This document shows, piece after piece, positions 46,589-56,377 of a stretch of DNA of 58,835 nt. The notes below the pieces were generated by a model. The model had not been told where the DNA came from. It worked only from the letters and a program-made list of their open reading frames with translations, and made no database searches. The DNA is from Bryobacterales bacterium (GTDB lineage: Bacteria; Acidobacteriota; Terriglobia; Bryobacterales; Bryobacteraceae), in the NCBI GenBank assembly GCA_020852755.1, contig JADZAF010000100.1, positions 1 through 58,835 of the forward strand, read 5' to 3'. Position 1 is the first letter of the stretch. Each line of letters starts with the position of its first letter. A program made the position numbers and the translations under genes.

Positions 46589-49174
46589 ATGAAGCCCATT
46601 CACCTGTTCAACGTCGTTCCATCGCTTCCTCAACCGCTCGAGGGCCTTCGCGAACTCGCCTATAACCTGCGCTGGGCTTGGAATCATGACGCCATCGAAT
46701 TGTTCCGCCGCCTGGATTCCGACCTCTGGGAAGCCAGCGGCCACAACCCGGTGCGGATGCTCGGAAGCATCGACCAGGAAGTGCTCAAGTCCGCCGCTGA
46801 AGACGAGGCCTTCAAGGCGCACCTGAACCGGGTGACCTGGGACACCGACGAATACCTGCACAGCGAGACGACCTGGTTCCAGACCGCTCACGGACGCTCC
46901 GCCGGCCCGCTGGCGGCCTACTTCTGCGCCGAATTCGGCCTGACCGAATGCCTGTCGATTTTCGCCGGCGGGCTGGGAATCCTGGCGGGCGATCATCTGA
47001 AGTCGGCCAGCGACCTGGGCGTGCCCCTGGTCGGCGTCGGGCTGCTGTATCAGCAGGGCTACTTCCGGCAGTATCTGAACCAGTCGGGTTGGCAGCAGGA
47101 GGCGTACGAGGACAACGACTTCTCCGTCCTGCCGCTGGCGCTGCTCAAGGCCGGCGACGGCAAACCGCTGGCCGTCTTCGTGGACCTGCCGGGCCGGTCC
47201 GTCAAGGCGCAGGTGTGGCTGGTGCGGGTTGGCCGCGTCTCGCTCTACCTGCTGGATACGAACGTTCCCGAGAACCGGCCGGAGGACCGCGACATCACCG
47301 ATCAGCTCTACGGGGGCGACCGCGAGATGCGGATTCAACAGGAGATCCTGCTGGGCATCGGCGGGTACCGCCTGCTGGAAACCCTGGGACTGGAGCCGGC
47401 GGTCTATCACATCAACGAGGGGCACTCGGCTTTTCTGGCGCTGGAGCGCGTGCGGCGCATCCGGGAGCGCCATGGCCTCAGCTTTGCCGAGGCGCGCGAA
47501 ATGGCTTCGGCCGGCCTGGTTTTCACCACCCACACCCCGGTCCCGGCCGGACACGACTACTTCGCGCCGGACCTGATGGAGCGCTACTTCGCCGGTTACG
47601 CCCGCGGCCTGGGAATCTCGTGGCCCGAATTCCTGGCCCTGGGCCGGCAGGATCCCAACGATCAGAACGAAGCCTTCTGCATGACCGTGCTGGCCCTGCG
47701 GCTGGCCGCCTGCAGCAACGGAGTCAGCCGCCTCCACGGGCAGGTGAGCCGGGAGATGTGGCGGCGTATCTGGCCGGGGGTCCCCTTCGAGGAGATTCCC
47801 ATCGGCCACGTCACCAACGGGGTGCATCTCCGTTCCTGGATTTCACTGGAGATGAACCAGGTGTACGATCGCTACCTGGGGCCGGGCTGGCACGAGCGGG
47901 GCAGCGACCGCCGCCTCTGGGAGCGCGCGGCCCGCATCCCGCCCGAGGAATTGTGGCGCACGCACGAGCGCCGGCGGGAGCGCCTGGTGGCCTTCGCGCG
48001 CCGCCGCCTGCGGGAGCAGTTCCTGCGCCGCGGCGCGTCGCCGGCCGAACTCAACCTGGCTGCCGAAGCCCTGGACCCGGAGGCGCTGACCATCGGTTTC
48101 GCCCGCCGCTTCGCCACCTACAAGCGGGCCGGCCTGCTGCTGCGCGACGTCGACCGGCTGGAGCGCATCCTGAACAACCCGGACCGTCCGGTTCAGGTGA
48201 TCTTTGCCGGCAAGGCCCACCCGTTGGACAGCGGCGGCAAGGACTTGATCCGAAAGGTCATCGAGCTGGCCGAACGGCCGGCTTTCCGGCGCCGCATTGT
48301 GTTCCTGGAAGACTACGATATGGCGGTGGCGCGCTACCTGGTGCAGGGGGTGGATGTCTGGTTGAACACGCCGCTGCGTCCCCAGGAGGCCAGTGGCACC
48401 AGCGGGATGAAGGCCGCGGCCAACGGCGGCCTGAACCTGAGCATTCTCGACGGATGGTGGGACGAGGCCTGGCGCGACCACCCGGAAGGCGAACCGATCG
48501 GCTGGGCGATCGGCGCCGGCGAGACGTATGAGAATCGTGAATACCAGGACGATGTGGAATCCCGGGCGCTCTACCAGACGCTGGAAGCCGACGTGGTGCC
48601 CGCCTTCTACGATCGCGGGCCCGACCGCCTGCCGCGGCGCTGGATCACGCGGATGAAGTCCTCCATCGGCAGCTTGTGCTACCTGTTCAGCGCCCAGCGT
48701 ATGATGCGCGAGTATACCGAGCGGATCTATCTCAAGGCCCGCGAGCAGGCCGCGGAGATGGCGGCCGGAAATGCGGCGCGGGCCCGCTCGCTGGCCGCCT
48801 GGAAACAGCGCGTGCGGGAGAACTGGCCGCACGTGCGGGTGGAGGACGCGGAGGCCTGCGCGCCGCCGGAAGTCGGCGTGTCGGAGAACTTTTCCTCGCG
48901 GGTGTGGGTCCGGCTGGGCGCGCTGTCTTCGGAGGACGTCGCGGTGGAATTGTACATCGGGCGGGTGAACGCGCGGGGAGAACTGGTGGAGGCGCGTTCG
49001 TTCCCGATGAAGGCGGCCGCCTCGGGGCAGGACGGGCGGCATTTGTTCGAGGCGCAGGGTGTCCAGTGCCCCCAAAGCGGATTGCACGGGTGTACGGTGC
49101 GGGTGCTGCCGCGCCATCCGGACCTGCGCACGCCCTTTCTGCCCGGGCTGATTACATGGGCCGGGCAGGCGTGA
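46589..49174 (+). CDS. glgP: Alpha-glucan (glycogen) phosphorylase
   Basis: 861 aa enzyme that releases glucose-1-phosphate from glycogen or maltodextrin. The short N-terminal region YNLRWAWNHDAIELFRRLD is the DUF3417 start of the type found outside enterics. EFGLTECLSIFAGGLGILAGDH, TNGVHLRSW, RRFATYKRAGLL, AGKAHPLD and the PLP-site EASGTSGMKAAANGG are present, the last near residue 608. Glucose-1-phosphate feeds RfbA and GalE chemistry. Leaderless start (TACAAT 8 nt upstream). Confidence 0.95.
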   Translation: MKPIHLFNVVPSLPQPLEGLRELAYNLRWAWNHDAIELFRRLDSDLWEASGHNPVRMLGSIDQEVLKSAAEDEAFKAHLNRVTWDTDEYLHSETTWFQTAHGRSAGPLAAYFCAEFGLTECLSIFAGGLGILAGDHLKSASDLGVPLVGVGLLYQQGYFRQYLNQSGWQQEAYEDNDFSVLPLALLKAGDGKPLAVFVDLPGRSVKAQVWLVRVGRVSLYLLDTNVPENRPEDRDITDQLYGGDREMRIQQEILLGIGGYRLLETLGLEPAVYHINEGHSAFLALERVRRIRERHGLSFAEAREMASAGLVFTTHTPVPAGHDYFAPDLMERYFAGYARGLGISWPEFLALGRQDPNDQNEAFCMTVLALRLAACSNGVSRLHGQVSREMWRRIWPGVPFEEIPIGHVTNGVHLRSWISLEMNQVYDRYLGPGWHERGSDRRLWERAARIPPEELWRTHERRRERLVAFARRRLREQFLRRGASPAELNLAAEALDPEALTIGFARRFATYKRAGLLLRDVDRLERILNNPDRPVQVIFAGKAHPLDSGGKDLIRKVIELAERPAFRRRIVFLEDYDMAVARYLVQGVDVWLNTPLRPQEASGTSGMKAAANGGLNLSILDGWWDEAWRDHPEGEPIGWAIGAGETYENREYQDDVESRALYQTLEADVVPAFYDRGPDRLPRRWITRMKSSIGSLCYLFSAQRMMREYTERIYLKAREQAAEMAAGNAARARSLAAWKQRVRENWPHVRVEDAEACAPPEVGVSENFSSRVWVRLGALSSEDVAVELYIGRVNARGELVEARSFPMKAAASGQDGRHLFEAQGVQCPQSGLHGCTVRVLPRHPDLRTPFLPGLITWAGQA

Positions 49175-49252
49175 GCGGCGGCGCGAGCGCCTGCCACGGC
49201 ACGTCAAGCGTACCCCGGGAGCGTCGCTGAGGGCGCGCCGCCACATCGGAAT

Positions 49253-49277
49253 CCCGCTTGCTCTCGCAGCAAGCGGG
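49253..49277 (+). promoter_or_regulatory. 10-bp hairpin before VWA gene
   Basis: CCCGCTTGCT (49253-49262) and AGCAAGCGGG (49268-49277) form a perfect stem with loop CTCGC. It ends 7 bases before ATG 49285, leaving little room for a ribosome site. It could terminate the glgP transcript or limit translation. Confidence 0.5.
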
Positions 49278-49284
49278 GTCTGAC

Positions 49285-50205
49285 ATGCAAGCGCATCCCT
49301 CGACATTTCTGCGAACCTCGGCCTGCCTGCTGGCGGCCGCCGCCGGGCTGCAGGCGGAAGGTGGAACCGCTTCGAAGTTCCGGGTGGACGTCGACATGGT
49401 GGTGCTCAACTTCACCGTGACCGACGGCAAGGGTCGCTTTGTCAGCGGGCTGACGGCCCGCGACATACGGCTCTTCGAGGACGGCATCACGCAGCGCATC
49501 GCCAGTTTCGCGGAAGGCTCCGCGCAGCCGGCGGGCAGGCCGGAGGCCGCCGAAGGCAACAACGTATTCATCCTCTTCGACACCAGCAACTGCATGTACG
49601 AAGGCTTCGTGTATGCGCAGGACGCCATCGCGCAGTTCATCCGCAACCTGGATCCGCACGACCGGGTGGCGGTGTATGGTTTCAGTCAGAATCTGACCCG
49701 CGCCGCGCCTCTGGGCGGCGACCGCTTCCTGGCGCTGCGCGGCCTGCGGAACCTGACCGCCGGCGCCGGCACCGCATTGTATAACTCGCTGCTGCTCACC
49801 CTGCGCGACGCAGCCCGGCTGCCAGGCCGCAAAATGGTGGTGGTCTTCTCCAACGGTCCGGACAACGCCAGCGTGGTGGCGCCCGACGACGTGCGCCGCG
49901 TGGCCGAGGAGGAGGGCATCCCGATTTACGTGGTCTCCACGCACAGTGAAGCGATCAGCGACGCGGTCTCCGACCGGATCACGGCGCTGACGGGCGGAAA
50001 ATTCTTCCACTCCCGGAAGTGGCAGAGACAGAACCGGGTCTTTTCGGGGCTTCGCGACGACCTGGCCCACTCCTACACGGTCACCTACTATCCGCAGCCG
50101 AATCCCAACGACGGTTTCCGCGAGATCCGGGTGGAGGTGACGAACGGCGCCGGCAAGGAGTACCGCATCCGCGCGCGGCCCGGGTACCGCCCCAAACCGG
50201 GATAG
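49285..50205 (+). CDS. VWFA-related acidobacterial secreted protein
   Basis: 306 aa from ATG 49285. Signal peptide about 1-24. One von Willebrand A domain. The family opening (RVDVDMVVLNFTVTDGKGR...LTARDIRLFEDG) is that of the VWFA-related Acidobacterial domain. MIDAS motif reads DTSNCM instead of DTSGSM, so the third residue is Cys, and metal coordination might be altered. The C-terminus SYTVTYYPQPNPNDGFREIRVEV is typical. Function unknown; such proteins are abundant in Solibacter. Confidence 0.9.
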   Translation: MQAHPSTFLRTSACLLAAAAGLQAEGGTASKFRVDVDMVVLNFTVTDGKGRFVSGLTARDIRLFEDGITQRIASFAEGSAQPAGRPEAAEGNNVFILFDTSNCMYEGFVYAQDAIAQFIRNLDPHDRVAVYGFSQNLTRAAPLGGDRFLALRGLRNLTAGAGTALYNSLLLTLRDAARLPGRKMVVVFSNGPDNASVVAPDDVRRVAEEEGIPIYVVSTHSEAISDAVSDRITALTGGKFFHSRKWQRQNRVFSGLRDDLAHSYTVTYYPQPNPNDGFREIRVEVTNGAGKEYRIRARPGYRPKPG

Positions 50206-50207
50206 CC

Positions 50208-51926
50208 TCAGGGGCCGGGCGTGATGGCGATGCCGTAGGCGCGGAGGATCCCGCCAGTGGCCCGCTGGTATTCCGCGACGGCCTGGCCCAGATCGGCCTG
50301 GGCACGGACCTCTTTCGCGCGAGCCTCGATCATGGCGGTCTGCCGTTGCAGGACCAGGAAGACCGTGGAGACGCCCGTGCGGAAGCGGCGTTGCTCGCTT
50401 TCGTACAGTTCCTCGCTCGCCCGGCGCTCGCGGCCCGCCGCCTCTGCTTGAGCGGAGGCCGATTCCACCGCCTGCAGGGCGTTGCGGACATCGGCTTCGA
50501 TCGACTGCTCGAGCTGCTCCCGCCGCACGCGGCTGCGCCGTTCCTCCGCCTCGGCCGCGGCCAGGCTGGCGTGCGCGGCCTGGTTCCGCAGCGGGATCGA
50601 GATCTGCAAGCCGGCGCGCCAGGTCGGGAAGTTGCCCGAGAACAGGTTCGCCAGGGACCGTGCGTAGCCGCCCACCATCGACGGCGGCGCCTGGCTGGCC
50701 CCGAAATCGGGCGGCGGCAGCGGCGAAAGGCCGGCCGCCAGGGAAAGCAGGTTCACCCGCTCCAGGATCGCCTGGGTGGCCCCGGTGAACGGATTGGCGG
50801 GCTGGGGAGAAAAAGCTCCCGCCAGGCCGTTGGAGGAGTACAGGCCGATCAGGTCCACCTGCGGCTTGGCCTGATCGGCCCAATAACGCGCCTCGATGCG
50901 CTGGATTTCACCGTCCAGGCGCACCTGCTCGATCTCGGGGCGGGCCGCCAGCGCTTCCTTCACCGCTTCCTCCACGCCGGCGGCGGGCAGCCCGGGCGCC
51001 GGAGCGCCGGCCGGTATCAGGGCGCTCCACCAGAGCGGCGATTCCCGGCCAGGCAGCATCAGGGCCTTCAGCAGGTTCTCGGCACGGGTGAGTGCGGTCA
51101 TGGCGGCATAGGCTCTCTGTTGGAAGGAGTAGACCTGGATCTGCGCCTCGGTCACCTCCACGGGCGCCAGGAGGCCTTTGTCAGCCTGCCGGCGGTTGCT
51201 CTCCACCTGGCGCGCGGCCAGTTCGGCCGCTTCGGTCGCGATTCGCGCATTGCGGTGCGCGTAGGAGAGTTCCCACCACGCCTGGGCGGCCTGCGCGGCC
51301 GTGTCCATCACCCGCCGCCGGAACTCGGCGTCGCTGACCTGGCGGTTGCGGCGGGCGATCTCGATGCGGCGCCGGTTGTCGTCGAAGCGCAGGCCCCGCC
51401 ACAAGGGTTGCGTGACCGCCAGGGTGAGCGAGGTGGGGTACTGCGGGTTCAGGACCACGAACTGGTTGTCTGTAGTCTGCCGCAGGGAGCCGAAGTCGGC
51501 GCGGAAGGAACCCCCGCTGCCGGGAATCAGGCCCTGGAACCGGGGTGTAACGGCCAGTTCCTGCTGGGTGAGCCGCCCGTCCGGAGCGCCGCCGATCAGG
51601 GAGGCGATGGGCAGCACCTCTCTCTGCCAGCGGGTCTCGCCGCCCAGGCGGGGCTCGTAAACGGCGCGCGCCACGGTGAGTTGAAAGGCACTGATCCGGC
51701 GGGCCAGGCCGGCCGCCTCCACGTCGTTGTTGTTCGCCACCGCCATGGCCACTGCTTCTTCCAGGGCGATGGTCTTCTCGCCGATCACTCCCACGCGGCG
51801 GGGCCAGGCGAGGCTGGCCTGCGCCGCCAGGGCGCCGCAGAGGAGCGGGACAACGGTAAGCAGGCGCGCTCCGCGCCGTGCGGGTATGGAATGGATACAG
51901 GATTCGAACCGCTCAGCCTGGACCAT
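50208..51926 (-). CDS. TolC-family outer-membrane efflux channel
   Basis: 572 aa. Signal about 15-40 (LLTVVPLLCGALAAQASL). Two repeats of the outer-membrane factor fold, each with a strand pair and long helices: EAVAMAVANNNDVEAAGLARR, RRQADKGLLAPVEVTEAQIQV, and the second half with AAEAEERRSRVRREQLEQS, RRFRTGVSTVFLVLQRQTAM and AVAEYQRATGGILRAYGI. It forms a trimer tunnel for type I export or RND efflux. No partner pump is adjacent. It ends 2 bp from the convergent VWA gene. Confidence 0.9.
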   Translation of the reverse strand: MVQAERFESCIHSIPARRGARLLTVVPLLCGALAAQASLAWPRRVGVIGEKTIALEEAVAMAVANNNDVEAAGLARRISAFQLTVARAVYEPRLGGETRWQREVLPIASLIGGAPDGRLTQQELAVTPRFQGLIPGSGGSFRADFGSLRQTTDNQFVVLNPQYPTSLTLAVTQPLWRGLRFDDNRRRIEIARRNRQVSDAEFRRRVMDTAAQAAQAWWELSYAHRNARIATEAAELAARQVESNRRQADKGLLAPVEVTEAQIQVYSFQQRAYAAMTALTRAENLLKALMLPGRESPLWWSALIPAGAPAPGLPAAGVEEAVKEALAARPEIEQVRLDGEIQRIEARYWADQAKPQVDLIGLYSSNGLAGAFSPQPANPFTGATQAILERVNLLSLAAGLSPLPPPDFGASQAPPSMVGGYARSLANLFSGNFPTWRAGLQISIPLRNQAAHASLAAAEAEERRSRVRREQLEQSIEADVRNALQAVESASAQAEAAGRERRASEELYESEQRRFRTGVSTVFLVLQRQTAMIEARAKEVRAQADLGQAVAEYQRATGGILRAYGIAITPGP

Positions 51927-52116
51927 GTACTTAACTATGAACCAAAACTGTGCCTGCCCTTGCCGGTCGGGACAGCCCTTCCGGGCCGCCGCCGCGCTTC
52001 TCCCCGCGCGCCGCCGGGCAAAAGGCCGGCGGCCGGCATGACGCCCGGCAAATCGCCGGCAAGCGAGCCGAAGATGGCATCTTTTCCTCCGTGGATCGCG
52101 GCGGGCCAGGTTGCGC

Positions 52117-52122
52117 TAGAAT
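52117..52122 (+). promoter_or_regulatory. -10 element of the oxidoreductase gene
   Basis: TAGAAT, 27 bp before ATG 52150, with the ribosome site AAGGAGAGC between. No clear -35. Confidence 0.4.
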
Positions 52123-52149
52123 CAAGCGTAGCGTCCAAGGAGAGCTGTG

Positions 52150-53457
52150 ATGAATCGCAGGCATTTTCTCATGAGTTCCGCCGCGCTGGCCGGCAACGCG
52201 ATGGCCTCCAGCCTGGCCTCACCCAACGACACGATCCGGGTCGCCTGCGTGGGCGTCCGGGGACAGGGAAGGTCGCACATCCGGTCGTACCTGGCGATGC
52301 AGAACGTCGAGGTGGCCGCCATCTGCGACATCGACGAGCGTGTGCTGGGCGAGCGCATCAAGGAAGTGGAGGACGCGGGCAGGAAACGCCCGGCTTCATA
52401 CACCGATTACCGCAAGCTGATGGAGGATAAGTCGATCGATGCCATCTCGATCGCCACCCCCAATCACACGCACGCCCTCATCACCATTGCCGCCTGCCAG
52501 GCCGGCAAGGACGTCTACGTCGAGAAGCCCTGCTCGCATAACATCTTCGAGGCCCGCCAGGCGGTGGCGGCCGCCCGCAAGTACAACCGCATCGTGCAGC
52601 ACGGCACCAACAGCCGCTCCACGGTGGCGCTGCGGGAAGCCATGCAGAAGCTCCGGGAAGGCGTGATCGGCGATGTTTACATGTCGCGCGGGCTGTGCTT
52701 CAAGTGGCGCGACACCATCGGGCGCAAGCCGGACACCGCGGTTCCGGCGGGCGTGCACTATGACCTCTGGCTGGGGCCCGCGCCGCAGCGGCCCTTCAAC
52801 GAGAATCGCTTCCACTACAACTGGCACTGGAACTGGGACTACGGCAACGGCGACATGGGTAACCAGGGCATCCACGAGATGGACATCTGCCGATGGGGCC
52901 TGGGCGTGAAGTACCCGACCAGGATCAGCTGCATGGGCGGGCACTACATGTTCGACGACGATCAGCAGACGCCCAATACCCTGGTGGCCACCTTCGAGTT
53001 CAACGAGGGCGGCAGGAAGAGCCTGCTGGTCTTCGAGGTGCGGCACTGGATCAGTAATCACGAAGCCGGCATCGGGGAACGTCCGGGCAGGAAGGATCCC
53101 AACACCATCGGGAATATCTTCTACGGCTCCAAAGGGTACATGGCCATCGACGGCTACGGCACCTACAAGACATTCCTCGGCAAGGAGCAGGAGCCGGGGC
53201 CGGCGCGGTCGGAAGGCGGCAGCAACTGGGAGAACTTCATCCAAGTGATGCGCAGCCGCGACCGGTCGGAGCTGAACGCCGACATCGAGGAAGGCTACCT
53301 CTCGACCCAACTCGTGCACCTGGCCAATATTTCCTACAAGCTGGGCCGGACACTGCATTTCGACGCCAACAAGCTGGAGTGCGTGGGCGATTCCGAAGCC
53401 AACAAAATGTTCACGCGCAACTACCGCAAACCCTTCGTGGTTTCCGAGAAGGTTTAG
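52150..53457 (+). CDS. Tat-exported Gfo/Idh/MocA oxidoreductase
   Basis: 435 aa. NRRHFLMSSAALAGNAMA is a Tat signal. Rossmann part: VACVGVRGQGRSHIRSYL, ICDIDERVLG, ISIATPNHTHALITIAAC, YVEKPCSHNIFEARQAV with the catalytic Lys. C-terminal substrate domain contains GNQGIHEMDICRWGLG, where His is the usual base. These enzymes act on sugars or inositols and are often secreted in planctomycetes and acidobacteria. Followed 12 bp later by the Kbl-like gene. Confidence 0.9.
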   Translation: MNRRHFLMSSAALAGNAMASSLASPNDTIRVACVGVRGQGRSHIRSYLAMQNVEVAAICDIDERVLGERIKEVEDAGRKRPASYTDYRKLMEDKSIDAISIATPNHTHALITIAACQAGKDVYVEKPCSHNIFEARQAVAAARKYNRIVQHGTNSRSTVALREAMQKLREGVIGDVYMSRGLCFKWRDTIGRKPDTAVPAGVHYDLWLGPAPQRPFNENRFHYNWHWNWDYGNGDMGNQGIHEMDICRWGLGVKYPTRISCMGGHYMFDDDQQTPNTLVATFEFNEGGRKSLLVFEVRHWISNHEAGIGERPGRKDPNTIGNIFYGSKGYMAIDGYGTYKTFLGKEQEPGPARSEGGSNWENFIQVMRSRDRSELNADIEEGYLSTQLVHLANISYKLGRTLHFDANKLECVGDSEANKMFTRNYRKPFVVSEKV

Positions 53458-53469
53458 GCGCGCACGGCG

Positions 53470-54654
<1,185 letters not shown>

Positions 54655-54669
54655 TCCGGCGCCGCGCCG

Positions 54670-54770
54670 CCTCCGGTCGCGGCTCGGTATGCGCTGATTT
54701 CCCCTTTCCGAGCCGTGACCGGAGGGAGGGTGCAACGGCCGAATCCCGTCCGCCGCCTCCGGTCGCGGCT
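54670..54770. repeat. Three copies of the dispersed GC-rich repeat
   Basis: CCTCCGGTCGCGGCTCGG at 54670-54687 (reverse), CCGAGCCGTGACCGGAGG at 54708-54725 (forward) and CCTCCGGTCGCGGCT at 54756-54770 (reverse). They alternate in direction, so neighbouring copies can fold into hairpins. The whole 170-bp gap between two genes is largely made of them. Confidence 0.8.
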
Positions 54771-54824
54771 TACCCAGGGGAAGTCCGCTCTGTCCCCTGC
54801 ACCGCTGCGCTACACTGGCTCGGT

Positions 54825-55706
54825 ATGACTCGCCGCAAGATTCTGCTGGGAGCGGCCGCCGCGGGACTCGCCCGGGGCGCGCCGAAATTCCGCATCATCG
54901 ACCCGCACGTACACGTCTGGAAGAACGATCCGCGCTACCCCTGGGCCAAGGAAACCCGCACTCCGCCGGAGAAGGACGCCACGCCGGAAATGCTGCTGGA
55001 GCTGATGCGGGCCAACGGCGTTGAGAAGACCGTCATCATCCAGGTGATCTACTACCGCTGGGACAACAGCTACCTGGCGGACGTCCTCAAACAGTACCCC
55101 GGGTATTTCCAGGGCGTGGCGCGTGTGAACCCGGAATCCCCCGGCGCTCCCGACGACCTCTCGCGCCTGGTGGAAGAGCAGGGATTCCGGGGCGTGCGCA
55201 TCAGCCCGGGTGCGGACGCCTCCGGGGACTGGATCCGCGGTCCCCTGATGCCGCCCCTGTGGAAACGCTGCCGGCAGCTCAAGGTACCGATGACGGTGCT
55301 GGCGCCGGTGACCCGCATGCCGGACGTGGGCAGGCTGGCGGATCTGTTCCCGGATCTGACCATCGTGATCGACCACATGGCCGACAGCCCGCTCGACCGG
55401 CCCCAGGAACTGGAGAAGCTCATCGCCCTGCGCCGGCATCCGCGGCTGTTCGTGAAGATCTCGCACACCTGGTCGCTCTCCAGGCAGGAGTATCCCTACG
55501 CGGACTCGCAGGTCCAGGTCAAGCGTCTGTACGACGCTTTCGGTCCCAGGCGGCTGATGTGGGGCACGGACTGGCCGCTGGTGGAGAACCACTGCGGATA
55601 TGCCAGGGCGCTGGCGCTGGTGCGGGATGAGATGAAGTTCCTCAACGAAGAGGACAAGCGCTGGATGCTCGGCCGTACGGTGGAACGGGTCTGGCCCTTC
55701 CGCTGA
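54825..55706 (+). CDS. Tat-signal amidohydrolase-2 family protein
   Basis: 293 aa. N-terminus TRRKILLGAAAAGLARGAP looks like a Tat or lipoprotein-type signal. TIM-barrel amidohydrolase: IIDPHVHVWK (two His ligands), VIIQVIYYRW, VRISPGAD, IVIDHMADSP (His ligand), FVKISHTW, RLMWGTDWPLVENHCGY (metal Asp). Close to L-fucono/rhamnono-lactonase and 2-pyrone-dicarboxylate lactonase families. TACACT at 54811-54816 ends 8 nt upstream, so the mRNA is probably leaderless. Confidence 0.87.
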   Translation: MTRRKILLGAAAAGLARGAPKFRIIDPHVHVWKNDPRYPWAKETRTPPEKDATPEMLLELMRANGVEKTVIIQVIYYRWDNSYLADVLKQYPGYFQGVARVNPESPGAPDDLSRLVEEQGFRGVRISPGADASGDWIRGPLMPPLWKRCRQLKVPMTVLAPVTRMPDVGRLADLFPDLTIVIDHMADSPLDRPQELEKLIALRRHPRLFVKISHTWSLSRQEYPYADSQVQVKRLYDAFGPRRLMWGTDWPLVENHCGYARALALVRDEMKFLNEEDKRWMLGRTVERVWPFR

Positions 55707-55755
55707 ATCGCATCCGGCGGCGCCGCTGCGATATAGTACAAGCCGGGGATTGCCT

Positions 55756-56328
55756 ATGGTGACCGCGGCACAACTTCGCGCCGGCATGGCCATCCGGCAC
55801 GAAGGGCAGGTCTATAAGGTACTGATCGCAGACTACCATCCGGGCCAGGGAAAAATGGGCGGGGTGAACCACGCCCGCCTGCGCAACCTCTCCACCGGCA
55901 CGCTGTGGGAGCACAGTTTCCGCGCCGACCTGAAACTGGAGGACCTCCCGGTGGAGAAGCAGCCCATGGACTTTCTCTACACCGACGCGGGGGAGTGCGT
56001 CTTCATGAACCCGGAGACCTTCGAGCAGGTCGGCATTCCCGCCTCGGTGATCGGGGAGCAGGCGAAATTCCTTCTGCCGGAGATGCGGCTGCCGGTGGAG
56101 TTCGTCGAGGGGCAGCCGGTCAGCGTGGCGTTCCCGGACATCGTGGAGGTGCGCATCGTGGACACCGCGCCGCCGGTCCACCAGCAGCAGGACAGCACGT
56201 TCAAGGAAGCCAGACTGGAGAACGGCATCCAGGTGATGGTGCCGCAGTTCATCAAGGCCGGCGACCTGATCCGGCTGGACTCGAGCACGCTGAAATACGT
56301 GGACCGGGTGAAGTCGGCGGCGAAGTAG
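55756..56328 (+). CDS. efp: Elongation factor P with unusual tip loop
   Basis: 190 aa (ATG 55756; a TTG at 55750 adds two residues). KOW-like domain, then two OB domains, with MDFLYTDAGECVFMNPETFEQ and the closing LIRLDSSTLKYVDR region. It binds ribosomes stalled at polyproline. In the domain I tip loop, where EF-P usually has PG-K/R-G, this protein reads YHPGQGKMGGVNHARLRNL: Gln replaces the modified residue and the loop is about two residues longer. A Lys follows two positions on. So it cannot use the standard lysylation at that site, and its modification is unclear. TATAGT at 55732-55737 is a likely -10. Confidence 0.9.
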   Translation: MVTAAQLRAGMAIRHEGQVYKVLIADYHPGQGKMGGVNHARLRNLSTGTLWEHSFRADLKLEDLPVEKQPMDFLYTDAGECVFMNPETFEQVGIPASVIGEQAKFLLPEMRLPVEFVEGQPVSVAFPDIVEVRIVDTAPPVHQQQDSTFKEARLENGIQVMVPQFIKAGDLIRLDSSTLKYVDRVKSAAK

Positions 56329-56333
56329 CGGCT

Positions 56334-56362
56334 GCGGTCGCGGCTCGCGGCCAGAGGGAGCG
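56334..56362. repeat. Degenerate dispersed GC-rich repeat
   Basis: GCGGTCGCGGCTCG (reverse half) runs directly into CGCGGCCAGAGGGAGCG (forward half). It lies between convergent efp and the peptidase gene and may act as a terminator. Confidence 0.5.
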
Positions 56363-56377
56363 CGGGGACAACCGCCC

